Below, piece after piece: positions 21,220 through 30,396 of a stretch of DNA of 42,371 nt. The first letter of the stretch is position 1. Every line of letters begins with the position of its first letter. Origin of the DNA: Vitrella brassicaformis (taxonomy: Eukaryota; Sar; Vitrellaceae); the NCBI GenBank assembly GCA_001179505.1, contig CDMY01000283.1, positions 93,827 through 136,197 on the forward strand, in the 5' to 3' direction. The notes below the pieces were generated by a model that had not been told where the DNA came from, made no database searches, and was given only the letters and a program-made list of their open reading frames with translations. The position numbers and the translations under genes were made by a program.

Positions 21220-21604
21220 GTGGTTGTTGCTGCTGCGCATTGGCTGCCGTCTTGTCACCACTACTTGACGGTGATGGTGCTGGCTCGGATGACGACCCGC
21301 CAGCCTCACTGCTGCCTTCCTCAGCTCCTTCAGAACCCTTGGCAGCCGATGAAAGAAGCGGCAAAAGAGAGTGCCGATGCCTCCTTGAAGCAGGAACAGA
21401 TCCTCGATAGCCACGCCCACGCACAGGCAGCAAGATCTCCATTCGCCGGCCACCAAAGCCACCAAAGCGCGCCGAATGGATGAACAGCGCTTCTCGAAAA
21501 GGAACCATTGACCCTTGCCATGTCTGCCGCCTCTGGAGGCCGTGAATAGCGAAAACCAAAGGAAGGAGTGAGGCAAACGCCAGAAGAGCCATCACCAGCG
21601 CCAT
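16634..21604 (-). CDS. DUF4336 domain protein with long C-terminal coiled coil
   Basis: Eleven exons on the minus strand with matching phases: 21604-20662, 20581-20333, 20260-19835, 19768-19096, 19002-18732, 18605-18498, 18404-17973, 17869-17765, 17672-17565, 17472-17214 and 17109-16634; 4050 nt, 1349 residues. A hydrophobic leader (MALVMALLAFASLLPLVFA) is followed by a Ser/Ala/Pro-rich segment, then a Gly/Ala-rich hydrophobic stretch near residue 240. Residues about 370-520 match DUF4336, a metallo-beta-lactamase-like domain: YFLEQPL, VVRLEG, DLLVINPVAPT, VYAARPP, EVVFFHKRSKSLIVTDF. Residues about 700-1200 are coiled coil in 36-residue repeats, and the tail is Gln/Pro-rich. The leader plus Ser-rich stretch would suit targeting to a complex plastid (inference). 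Enzymatic activity is unproven for this domain. Confidence 0.75.
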
Positions 21605-21929
21605 GCTGACTTTGCCACAGCTTCACTGGGCTCGGTTCAGCATGCAGGGAGGGGTGTGGATGGGCGAGAGTGGACGAAACATCCGCCACAGCTGCTCGAA
21701 TGCCTCGACAGATGCCGTTTGCTTCGGTTGTCGGAACGCTGAGATCTCGTTCTTGACGGGTCAGGTAGCCAGCTGCGATCAACGCCGAGGTTCAATCACG
21801 GGGTTACTCAAAAGGCGAGCTTGCACAACATACAAGCTCGCGATTGAAGGGGAGGGAGAAAAAGGCGGGAGGAGGCCTGGTGCACGCAGGCTTCCTGCTG
21901 TTCGCCCATCCACCGATTGCGAGGCAGCG
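21605..21929. promoter_or_regulatory. Shared divergent promoter region
   Basis: 325 nt separate the start codons of the DUF4336 gene (minus) and the transporter (plus), so both promoters must lie here or overlap the 5' ends. No TATA-like box stands out. An A/G-rich stretch (GGGGAGGGAGAAAAAGGCGGG) is at about 21848-21868. Confidence 0.45.
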
Positions 21930-22949
21930 ATGCCGAAAGTACCTGCCGGCATGGTAGACAAGGCAGGAGGCTATGCGGCAGAAGGCGATGATGATAAGTC
22001 CGACCTCAAACGCGTCCGCGGCTGGTCCGTTATCACTGCCGGATTTTGCCTCGAGCTCATCGGGGCGGGGCTATCCTTCCCAGTTCTCCCGTACTTCGCG
22101 CTTCAAGATCTGGGTGGCAAGGCGACTCACCTGGGGATGATGGCCGGCTTCTTCTCTCTCAGCCAGGCGGTCGGTGCAGGCGTGTTCGGCGCACTCTCGG
22201 ACGCCATCGGGCGCAAGCCGCTCATTCTCAATGCGTTCGTTATTGCGGGCTGTGGATGGCTGCTGACCAGCCTTGCCCCTTCTATCAATTGGCTGATCGC
22301 CGCTCGGGGTCTGGCGGGCATCTCGGGCGGATCCATACCCTTCATGCAAGGTGAGTGAGATGGGAGAGAGGTGGGCCAGCTGCGTTGTGTCTGCGGTCTG
22401 ATGGTGTTCTGTGGGGGTGTGTGTGCAGCGATCACGTGTGACATGTCTGTTGCCACTGACCGTGCGAGCATGCTTGCCCTGGTCGGTGCTTCAGTCGGCC
22501 TCGCCACCATCATCGGCCCCGCGGCCGCGGCGCTGCTCGAAGCATACCTCGGCCTCAACAGACGGCTCATTCTCGCCGCATCCGGTGGCTTCGGGCTCAC
22601 GGCGTTCCTCATCGGCTACTGGTTCTTTGTCGAATCCCACCCACAGGAGCGGAGAAGGCGCCAGCAGTCGCTCTATAACAACAATAGCAATAAGACATTG
22701 GCACCATATGACGATGCAGAGGCGGCCATCCCTCTGTGTGGCGGGAGGGGTGCCTGGGAGGGCATCAGCTGCGTGGGGGTGTCCCTGTGCTGCCTGGGGA
22801 AGCTCCTGACCATGCTGTGTTTCGCTGTGATGCCTGCCACTTACCCGGCGCTTCTGCGGGACTCCTTCGGGTTTGGAGATATTGAGCTAGGCCTTATATT
22901 ATTCTTCGGAGGCGTTGTAGGAGCTATGACACAGGTGCGCTGCACACGC

Positions 22950-22980
<31 letters not shown>

Positions 22981-23650
22981 GACCCTTGCCCATGTGTGTC
23001 CGTCTCGCCCTCTCCCTCTTTGTGCAGCTGTGTGTTCTCACCCATCTGATGCACATCGCCGGCCCTCACGGCCTCGTAGTCATCGGCGCCACCCTACTCG
23101 GCTTCGGCCTGGCGCTCGAGCCGCCCCTGGCAGCAGCCCTGGGCTTCCAGGCCCACCTGATGGCCGTGCTGGCCTTCTCTGTGGGCGTGGCCATCCTGCT
23201 GCCCGGGTTCGCCAATCTCGTGTCGCTATACTCCACGGAAGCTCATCAGGGATGGGCGCAAGGTCAGAGAGAGATGGGGATGGATGGATGGCCGACAGAC
23301 GCGTCATGGTCTTGTTGTTCATGTTCATGCAGGTATCCTGAATTCATCCCGTGCGTGTGCCCTCATTCTCGGGTACATGTGTGCGGGGGTGCTGTACGAC
23401 AAGCTAGGGCCCACCTGGCCGTATCTCTTGGGCGGGGTCATGGCCCTCTGCGGCGGGGCGGCGGCATACGCCGCCCACCTCCTGGCCACCCCAGTCGTAG
23501 CTATCGAAAGCATCGAGAAGAAGAGCTCTAAGGTGCGCAGATATCCGCACCGGCAACATGAGCGTTGACACATACGTGAGTTGTGTGTGTCAGGGTGTGG
23601 CGACGGTGGCTCGCCGCGTCATGAAGGCGCACGGGCTGTGCCGATGCTGA
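21930..23650 (+). CDS. Major facilitator superfamily transporter
   Basis: Five exons: 21930-22350, 22429-22934, 23028-23262, 23333-23532 and 23594-23650; 1419 nt, 472 residues, all phases consistent. About 12 hydrophobic segments are visible. After the second one is the MFS signature loop GALSDAIGRKP (residues 87-97), fitting the G-x-x-x-D-x-x-G-R-(K/R) motif. GLAGISGG and the acidic VAIESIEKK near the C-terminus are also typical. The family moves small solutes or drugs by proton coupling; the nearest look is of TetA/MFSD10-like members, but the substrate cannot be read from sequence. The ATG at 21930 gives a short acidic N-terminus before the first helix. A central loop (about residues 230-265) is Asn/Arg-rich. 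Confidence 0.8.
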
Positions 23651-24176
23651 GTCTCTCTCTGCCCTTGTCTGTCTGTCTGTCTGTCTGCCTGTCGTCGGCC
23701 ATCGATCGATCCGCCATGTAGATCATAAGGAGCTGATAGTGTGTGCATATTGATTTTTCGGCTGCCTTGCTTGCTTGCTTTCGCAGAGAGATTTCTGCTT
23801 CGTGTGGGATGGATGTGTACAGCCGCATTTGTCACTGTGTGGGGCTGTTGATAGGGAGGGGGCTGGTCTAGGGCGCTTGGGCGGGGCGTGAGCCATTTGC
23901 TTGGACTGAGAGGACCTCAGCGCTGTACAGGGTCGTTGCTTCGGACAAACTCACTATCAACACAGACACAGAGAGACAATCGGTGTTCCCTCTCCCTTTC
24001 GATCGGTGTTCCCTCTCCCCCCCCCTGCCGCAATCATGCACCATACTCCCCTCCCCTGCCGCAATCATGCACCATACTCCTGCCCCCTCCCTGTGCCCTT
24101 CAGTTCCGGTCAATTTACATCACCTGTACGGGCGAAAATCGTTGATTCCCATTTCTACTGTTTCCCCCCGATCACG
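23651..24176. other. Intergenic with a small direct repeat
   Basis: This holds the 3' flank of the transporter and 5' flank of the next gene. A 27-nt unit containing GCAATCATGCACCATACTCC occurs at 24023-24049 and 24054-24080, and CGGTGTTCCCTCTCCC occurs twice just before it. These could be promoter elements of the gene at 24177. Confidence 0.45.
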
Positions 24177-24515
24177 ATGGCGCGTTTGGGTGTCGCTTTG
24201 CTGGCCCTCCTGCTGGCCCTGTGCGGATCAATCTGCCAGTCGCAGGACACTGTGGCAGACCAGCTCCAGAGGCTTATCGGAGATCGTGACGAGGTCACGA
24301 GGTTGGCGATGGATGGATTCGACGTCATCCGGGGAGGGCGTGGCGTGCGTAGCGGCAGAGACATTGTCGGCCGCACATCGCGTTTTGGTCCGCCTGGGGG
24401 CGGCAGGCGGCTTCAATCGGGCTTGCAAGGCTCCCTCCTGGACCACCTTCTCAGCAGACACCCAGAGATCACCCGCCGTGCGCCCTTTTCGAAGCCCTCG
24501 TCCATGTTTGGTTAA
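24177..24515 (+). CDS. Small secreted protein with GFDxIRGG/IVGRTS motif
   Basis: A single-exon frame of 112 residues. The N-terminus is a clear signal peptide (MARLGVALLALLLALCG, cut probably near CQSQD). The mature part is Gly/Arg-rich in the middle, with DGFDVIRGGRG and GRDIVGRTSRFGPPGGGRR, and ends in a basic tail (ITRRAPFSKPSSMFG). The central stretch is nearly the same, in protein and DNA, as one in the Cys-rich protein at 26724-28611 on the opposite strand. There are no Cys pairs after the signal. Secretion is inferred from the leader; function unknown. The run of basic pairs (GGGRR, TRR) could be processing sites. Confidence 0.6.
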   Translation: MARLGVALLALLLALCGSICQSQDTVADQLQRLIGDRDEVTRLAMDGFDVIRGGRGVRSGRDIVGRTSRFGPPGGGRRLQSGLQGSLLDHLLSRHPEITRRAPFSKPSSMFG

Positions 24516-25029
24516 AGGAGGTTGAGTCGGTAAGGATGGAAGACGAGATGAATGCTCGGCAAGCAGTTTGTTTCCCTTTTTGTTGTCTCTGCAGGAGGTC
24601 GCTGTGTGTGCTGAAGACGGCGATTGCACTCTCCCTTTCTCCGAGGAGTCTTCAACACAATGACCGCGTTTCGAATAGAGTGGTGGGCCGCTCGCTGTTG
24701 TCGACTGTCTGCATGTATGTTTGTATTAGATGGCTATGGTGGTTCTGTGGTGGAATGCTTCTCTATCCATCATGGTCGTGAATTTGTCGTGCGTGTATTT
24801 GTGGAGAGGACGGATGAATGTTCCGTCAACCTGCATGCCTATGAAACTGAAAGGGATGCTGGCGGCCACTAGTTGCGTGTCTGCCTGACTATGAATGGAC
24901 AATTGGTAGGACCGCATGATGACCTTGCGATCGATAGCATTCACGTCAATGCATCAATTGTCCCTCACACACACGTATGTCTGTCTGTCTGTCTGTATGT
25001 CAGTCCGTCTGACTGTTCCCGCTTGGTCT
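24516..25029. other. Intergenic between convergent genes
   Basis: No supportable gene. Short plus-strand frames occur, but without splice or domain evidence. It contains a short GTCT run at 24979-24997. Confidence 0.45.
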
Positions 25030-25948
25030 TCACACCATCACGGCTGAGTCATCGCTCTCTGGTTCCTCCAAGGGCTGAGGCACACTTGTATCGCCATCAG
25101 CAGGGGCGGCTTGGTAGACGGGCGGCTTGTAGGAGCCGAGGAGGGAGCGATCGTCGACGCGATGTACGTCGTGGCTGGGCGAGAAAGCTGATGAGAAAGA
25201 CATACGCATACATGACAGACACGACACACCACAGATGATTGAGTGGTCCATGTGTGTGCTTTGTATTGATCGACCGTGGTGCCATTTGGTCTTCATGTCG
25301 GTCTGTGCGTCGTAGTTGAGATTGATGCAGCCACACAGGAGGATGAGCAGCGAGTTTATGGCGATCGACGCGAGACACTTGACCACAAGCAACAGACCGC
25401 CTGCAAGCAGACAGACGCATAGACACATGCAGGCTTCTCCTTCACACACACACATTCCTTCTCCATCTACTTCCTACGGATGTCGAGGCTGATGATGAGC
25501 GCGACGGGAGCGGCCACGAGCAGGACCAGATATCCGATCACAGCCAACCTGCCAAACCATCATACCATCACATGCTTCCTTTGCATCCAACGACGTTTGC
25601 TCAATACGGTACCACGCCGGAGGCATCACGCCACCCATGTGGAACTGAAGGAGGTGACGCGATTGTGAGCGCGGAAAACCGTGAACGCCAGCAGAGGTAC
25701 AGACCAGCCAGCCAGAGGCATCACACCCTGCACGACAGACACAAGCACACACACTCATGCTGATCATGCTGTTTGTTTGTTTGCTTGTCTCTCTCTGTAT
25801 GTCTGCATACCGTGCACACATAGTAGATGATGACAGTAAACTGGTAGAGTGCGAGCAGAGACATGGGTTTCTTCGTCTTCTCCTCGAGCCAGGCCACGCA
25901 CTCGTCACGGAGCGCACTGAGTCTCACTGACACGGTACAGGCGGACAT
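25030..25948 (-). CDS. Four-helix integral membrane protein, unknown family
   Basis: Six exons on the minus strand: 25948-25811, 25727 to about 25680 (or 25704), 25644-25595, 25548-25478, 25400-25275 and 25187-25030; about 196 residues with phases that agree. Hydrophobic segments: one at SLLALYQFTVIIYYVCT, a weak second (VMPLAGWSVPLLAF), a third (AVIGYLVLLVAAPVALIISL) and a fourth (LLLVVKCLASIAINSLLILL). A cytosolic-looking acidic tail follows (PLEEPESDDSAVMV). The intron after the second exon is 35 nt, or 59 nt with an alternative donor at GTACCT; both keep frame, and the longer is more usual here. I do not recognise a family. Confidence 0.55.
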
Positions 25949-26723
25949 CGTGACTCAGAAGTCAGGGCAATCAATCGAATCAATCAATCGTGTCTCCAGT
26001 TGTGCTTTGCTTGCTGTGCTCGGCTCGTTTGACTCACGAGTTTGTCTGTCGTTTAAACGATCGATCGATCGATCACATTCACATGTATGTGAAATGTATG
26101 TACCTATGTACAATCGATCATGAACGCCCGATCTAACGCGTCAACGCCAAACATCTCTGTCTGTGAGTGTAGTGTGTCTCCGCACGCCGACACGGCTATC
26201 TTTTCTCAGGTGGACGAGAGACAAGCAAGCAGGGCATCCATTTAAATACATGGCACGGACACAAGACACAAGGCACACAACGAATCAGAAGGCGCACACT
26301 AAATGCTACCTACAGGCCGTATATCCGTATGAACATCTGCAGGCTACGTTTCCCTCCATGATCGATGCCATCCACTGAAGGCACGCAGCCACTAAGCATG
26401 CACCAATCCCAGGCATGCACTCACTGACAGGTCGACAACGGAAAAGGTCGAGTCAGAAAAGCACAACCTCTACGTGTGTACCATCCCCTACTACCCGGTT
26501 CCTTCTCTCTCCGTATGTGTGTCTATGTGACTGTCCAAAGACTTCTCGTCTAGGTCCCTCAAAAACCATCCATCCATCGACGGACCCAGGGTCATACAAA
26601 GAAAGACACATATAGATCCACGCATCCTTCCATGTACACTCTGTGCCCGATCGAGCCATCGTGTCAACGACACGACGCCTGTACGAACAAAGCAACGGCT
26701 GGTGTGTACTCAAGACGATCGTG
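25949..26723. other. Intergenic, no gene seen
   Basis: Contains a GATC run (26059-26075) and AT-richer sequence than the flanks. Open frames on both strands are short and lack junctions. It carries the 5' flank of the membrane-protein gene and the 3' flank of the Cys-rich gene. Confidence 0.45.
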
Positions 26724-28611
26724 TCATGAGTCCTGCCGCGCCAAAACCCGCATCTCAAAAGGGTCGATCACATATCGGCAGCAGTAGCTGTCAACACACC
26801 CCAGCCTCTCCGGGCATCCCACCTCGTCCACCACAGTGTAGTTCCTGCCCTCACTCGGCAACACCTGCCGACAGTCACCCTTTGCCGGCACCTCACACAC
26901 GTCGCCTCTGCTCTTCGCTCCCTCTTCTTCATCTCTCAGCAGCTGTCTCTTTCGCCGCCTGTCGCCCCCAGGGCCGCCGAAAGGCGATGTGCGGCCGACG
27001 ATGTTCCTGCCGCCCCGACTGCCCCCGAAGCCTCCGCCTCGGATGATGTCGAATCCATCTCTGGGCGGCCTGACGCGGCCGCCACCTCCGATAACCCGCC
27101 GTGAGTTGTCGTCTTGGCCTCCAATGATGGGCGTGATGATGCGACTATCATCACCAGGGGCGGGGTTGAAGCCAACTGGATGAGCGCAGCGATACACACA
27201 GCATAGTCGGGTTCTGTTGTTGGCTCGTGTCTCTGTCTTGTTGCCACTTACCGCATCTGAGTCCGGTCACTCCGCCGGTCAGTATGAAGCGACAACCATT
27301 TGTGCAGCAGTCGGACATAAACCGGCATGTGCCGCCCGTGGGGACGCATCGAGGTGTCGGGGAGACGGGCGGCTTGATGGGCACCACGATCGGCACAGGC
27401 GGCTTGACGACCGGCAGCGTGTCGTTAACTGGGGAGGTGCCATTGATGGGCTCTGTGCCGTTGATGGGCTGGGTGCCATTGATGGGAAGCGTGGCGTTTC
27501 CTGGGGAAGTATCGTTGATGGGCAGAGTGTCGTTGCCAGGGGCCGTCCCATTAATGGGCTGCGTGTCATTCACAACGATCGGCAGACTGATGGTGTCGTC
27601 GTCATCATCATCATCGTCGTCATCGTCATCATCAACTGGCCTGATAATGATCTGCTCCGTCCCCTGCTGCTGCTGCCGCGCTGATGACATGGGCACTTCC
27701 ACCGCTGTCTCCTCTTCTTCTTCTGGGCCGTGGAGACTGCCTGGCTCTTTACAGGGAGGGGATCGCACGGCTCTGCACAGCACACAAGGCAGGCCAACAC
27801 AACATCACCATGTATGCTGTCGTCCACCCGTAGCTGACCTACCTGTCACGGTCGGGTCAGGTGGCGGCAGTTCCGTACTCGCCTTCACGCCCCCATCGTC
27901 TCCGTCCTCAGTCCCCATAGAGCAGGGGGGGTTGTCACAGGGAGGAGGATCCTCCCCGCCAGTGCCATCCGGCTCTCTGCACGGGGGGGAGCCACACACG
28001 TCGGTGACTGTCGGGTGGATAAACGTGATGTTGACAATGATGTCGTCAGCAGGCCCGGGGGCTGGTGCTTGTGCTGGAATATCGTCGATGGCTGTGGAGC
28101 ATGGCGGCTCAGGACACACCTCCTTGTCCATAGAGCAAGGGGGATGCCCGCAGGTGTCGGTGACTTGGGGGTCGCCAACATCCTGAATGTCAGCTTCTGT
28201 CTGGTCGTCGACAGGCTCTGCACACAATACACAACACAGACGCATTCTTGAGGGCCCCGGGACTGCTGCGTCCTCCGTTGCTCACCTGGGCATATTGAGC
28301 ACGTGCTCGCAATGCAATTGGCCTCGGGGTGGGTCAGGCAGTAGTTGCTCACGCCTGATACACACACACGCACACACACACGCACACACACACACACACA
28401 CAGAGAGAGAGAGATGACTGACCCTGGGGGCGTCCATGGCCTTTGTTCTGTGGCTCTCACCAGAGCAGAGTATGCCCGACTCGCACTCGCACGCCGCATC
28501 CGACTCTGTGCAGGCCGTATCCCTCTCAGTCTGAGCATCGGCAACAGCAGCAAACACTGTCAAGGCCAGCAGCAAGTGGGCGCTTGCTGCCAGCCTCAGG
28601 CCGAGCTTCAT
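26724..28611 (-). CDS. Secreted Cys-rich protein with N-glycosylation array and cystine-knot-like motif
   Basis: Five phase-1-linked exons on the minus strand: 28611-28461, 28354-28286, 28217-27843, 27770-27252 and 27175-26724; 521 residues. Signal peptide at residues 1-26 (MKLGLRLAASAHLLLALTVF). Then come a Cys domain (ACECESGILC..STCSICP), three imperfect P-x-V-T..PPC repeats, a run of 13 Asp (about 245-257) and nine N-x-T sequons spaced mostly six apart (PINGT type). Next is a C-x6-C-x5-CC-x3-C-x11-C stretch (about 339-370) with knottin-like spacing, the GFDIIRGG/IVGRTS segment, and a last Cys cluster (CPERLGC..SYCC). It is likely an extracellular or wall protein. Exon 4 uses the CAGAG acceptor, chosen because it restores the third PPC repeat. 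Confidence 0.65.
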
Positions 28612-28745
28612 TTGTGCTGCTCGCGGTCGCGAGACGGTGCAAGATGAAGCTATCAAGGCCGGCGGCCTCTCCGCTTTGAATGCCCGTTTGTCAACGCTCA
28701 AAAAGTCTCGAACCGAAATTATAACACTGCCTAGGGGGGAGGAGG
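28612..28745. promoter_or_regulatory. 134-bp divergent promoter of paired Cys-rich genes
   Basis: Start codons at 28611 (minus) and 28746 (plus) are only 134 nt apart, so the two secreted Cys-rich genes must share this control region. It includes AATTATAACACTG (28718-28730), the only AT-rich patch, which could serve as a core promoter. Confidence 0.5.
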
Positions 28746-29554
28746 ATGTCCCTCTCTTCCTTTGTTGCTGCGACGGCGGCCATCCTGCTGGTCGGCCCCT
28801 CCCTCGCACAGGACAGCAACCTCAAGAGGCCCAAGCCCCAGGGAACAGTAAGCCAAAATGGCACTCGAGCAGCAGAGTGTGAACCGACGGCAGGTGGGCA
28901 TCTCTTTGCACACACACAAACACACGCCATCGCTGGCTTTGGATTCATTCGTTGGTTGCAGAGGCGTGTCGGTGCGCGGTGGGGTCTGCGTTGTGTAAGA
29001 CCATTCTGCCCGAGATGGGCCTGTGCGTGCAGGGCGACAGTTGCCTAGTGCCGGCTCTCAGGTGCGAGAGGTGCAACCAAGGTGAGGAGCCCAGGTGGCC
29101 GGGTGGGCTGTTGTGGTGTGATCCAACTCTTCCTGGCTCTTTTCTCTCGGCCGCAGGGAGGAGAGGGACCTGCCTAACCCCCCTTGGTGGTTGCAACAGC
29201 ATCGCCGATTGCGAGGAACCCTGTACTAGGTGCTCAGGCAACGGCCTTCTCGCCGGCCAGTGCTGTGAGCAAACATCCCACGCAACACGGGATCATGTGA
29301 CCCATATCGCCTACGTGGCCTTGTTCTTCTTGTCTGTCTGTCGTGTGTTGTGTGTCTTCCTGTGTCTTTCTCTTCTGTCTGTCGTGTGTCCAGCTTGCCC
29401 AGCTGGCGGCTGCAACCCCGTCTTTCCCGTCCCACCCCCCGACCCTGACCCTGATGACCGTCGCGACAAGGTCAACACGAGCAGGACAGTGCGAGACGAG
29501 TCGCCGGACGCTGAGGCCACCACACCGCCTCCAGCCGACTCGATAACGGACTGA
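28746..29554 (+). CDS. Secreted Cys-rich protein, relative of its divergent neighbour
   Basis: Four phase-1-linked exons: 28746-28893, 28962-29081, 29157-29264 and 29394-29554; 178 residues. Signal peptide MSLSSFVAATAAILLVGPSLA, then one N-x-T sequon and about 18 Cys residues. The segment ACRCAVGSALC..MGLC..DSC..RCERC follows the same Cys order as ACECESGILC..NYC..ANC..STCSIC in the divergent gene, so the two look like paralogues. Later parts hold C-x2-C pairs (CTRC, PAGGC). The tail is Pro/Asp/Thr-rich (PVPPPDPDPDD, TTPPPADS). A secreted or surface role is inferred; no enzyme motif is seen. Confidence 0.65.
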
Positions 29555-30396
29555 GCAAAGATGGATCGGGATGGCTGTGCGCTTGCTACAGTATGACATG
29601 TTTGGACTGTGTGTCTAGTGAATGGGGGGAGGGTGGGGAAGGGTGGGGAATGGGGTGTCTAAAATGGCTCGCCCGAAGAGGCTGCTGAGGGAGGGGGATA
29701 CGTACAAGGGATACGTACAAGGGGGAGGGAGGGGAAGTCTTTGATAGTCAGTGCGGTGCGTGTGCATGATGGCCTGCTAAACCGTCCCCAGCGAGCCTCT
29801 GACAGTTTTCCATTTCCCGGGGCTGGGGCTATCGCCCTCCTGCCTGCCTGCCTTGCTGCTTGCCTGCCTGTGTGAGTGCTGGCTGCCTTGCCTTTCTGTG
29901 CTGCTGTCCGATGACAGCTGGACGGATGGCTGTCTTTCTATCTCCTTGGCTGTCTGTGTTGCTACTCGTCCTTACGATGAGGCTGGCTGCCCACTTTATG
30001 GGGCCTTTTCATCGACCGGTTTGTGTGCGCTGCTGTGTCCTGATTGCATATTTGCATTTGTTTGGATGTATAGTGAGTGCAGCTGGCTGCTGTGTGTCCG
30101 TCTCGAGTGAGTGTGTGAATGAGGTGAGGTCTCTACTTGATCGACTAATGCGTCGGACCCTCTTGTAGCCAATCAAAGTCTTCATGCGCGACACACACGA
30201 ATGGTGTCGTCACACCCACGAGCATGATCCATTGACATGTATGTACGTCCACACACGGTGTCTGGTGTCTTTTCTCTGTGTGTCTGGAGGCACTAGCCAA
30301 CCCCCACACCACATGCCCCTCCAAAGCAACCAGAAAAAGACCCCCACTCCCCTCCCTCTTGTGTGCCCGCCTGTCCGCCTGTCTGTGTGTGAGTGT
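29555..30396. other. Intergenic between convergent genes
   Basis: GGGA-rich tracts (29620-29740), including a direct repeat of GGGATACGTACAAGGG, and Cys/Leu-coding CTGC runs near 29850. No gene is supported. Confidence 0.45.

Noticed and set aside
27570-27827. Alternative continuation of the Cys-rich gene into a Met/Thr tail
   Set aside because: Using the first CAG acceptor would read the Asp-coding run as Met/Thr and end soon. The CAGAG acceptor restores a PPC repeat and a long open frame.
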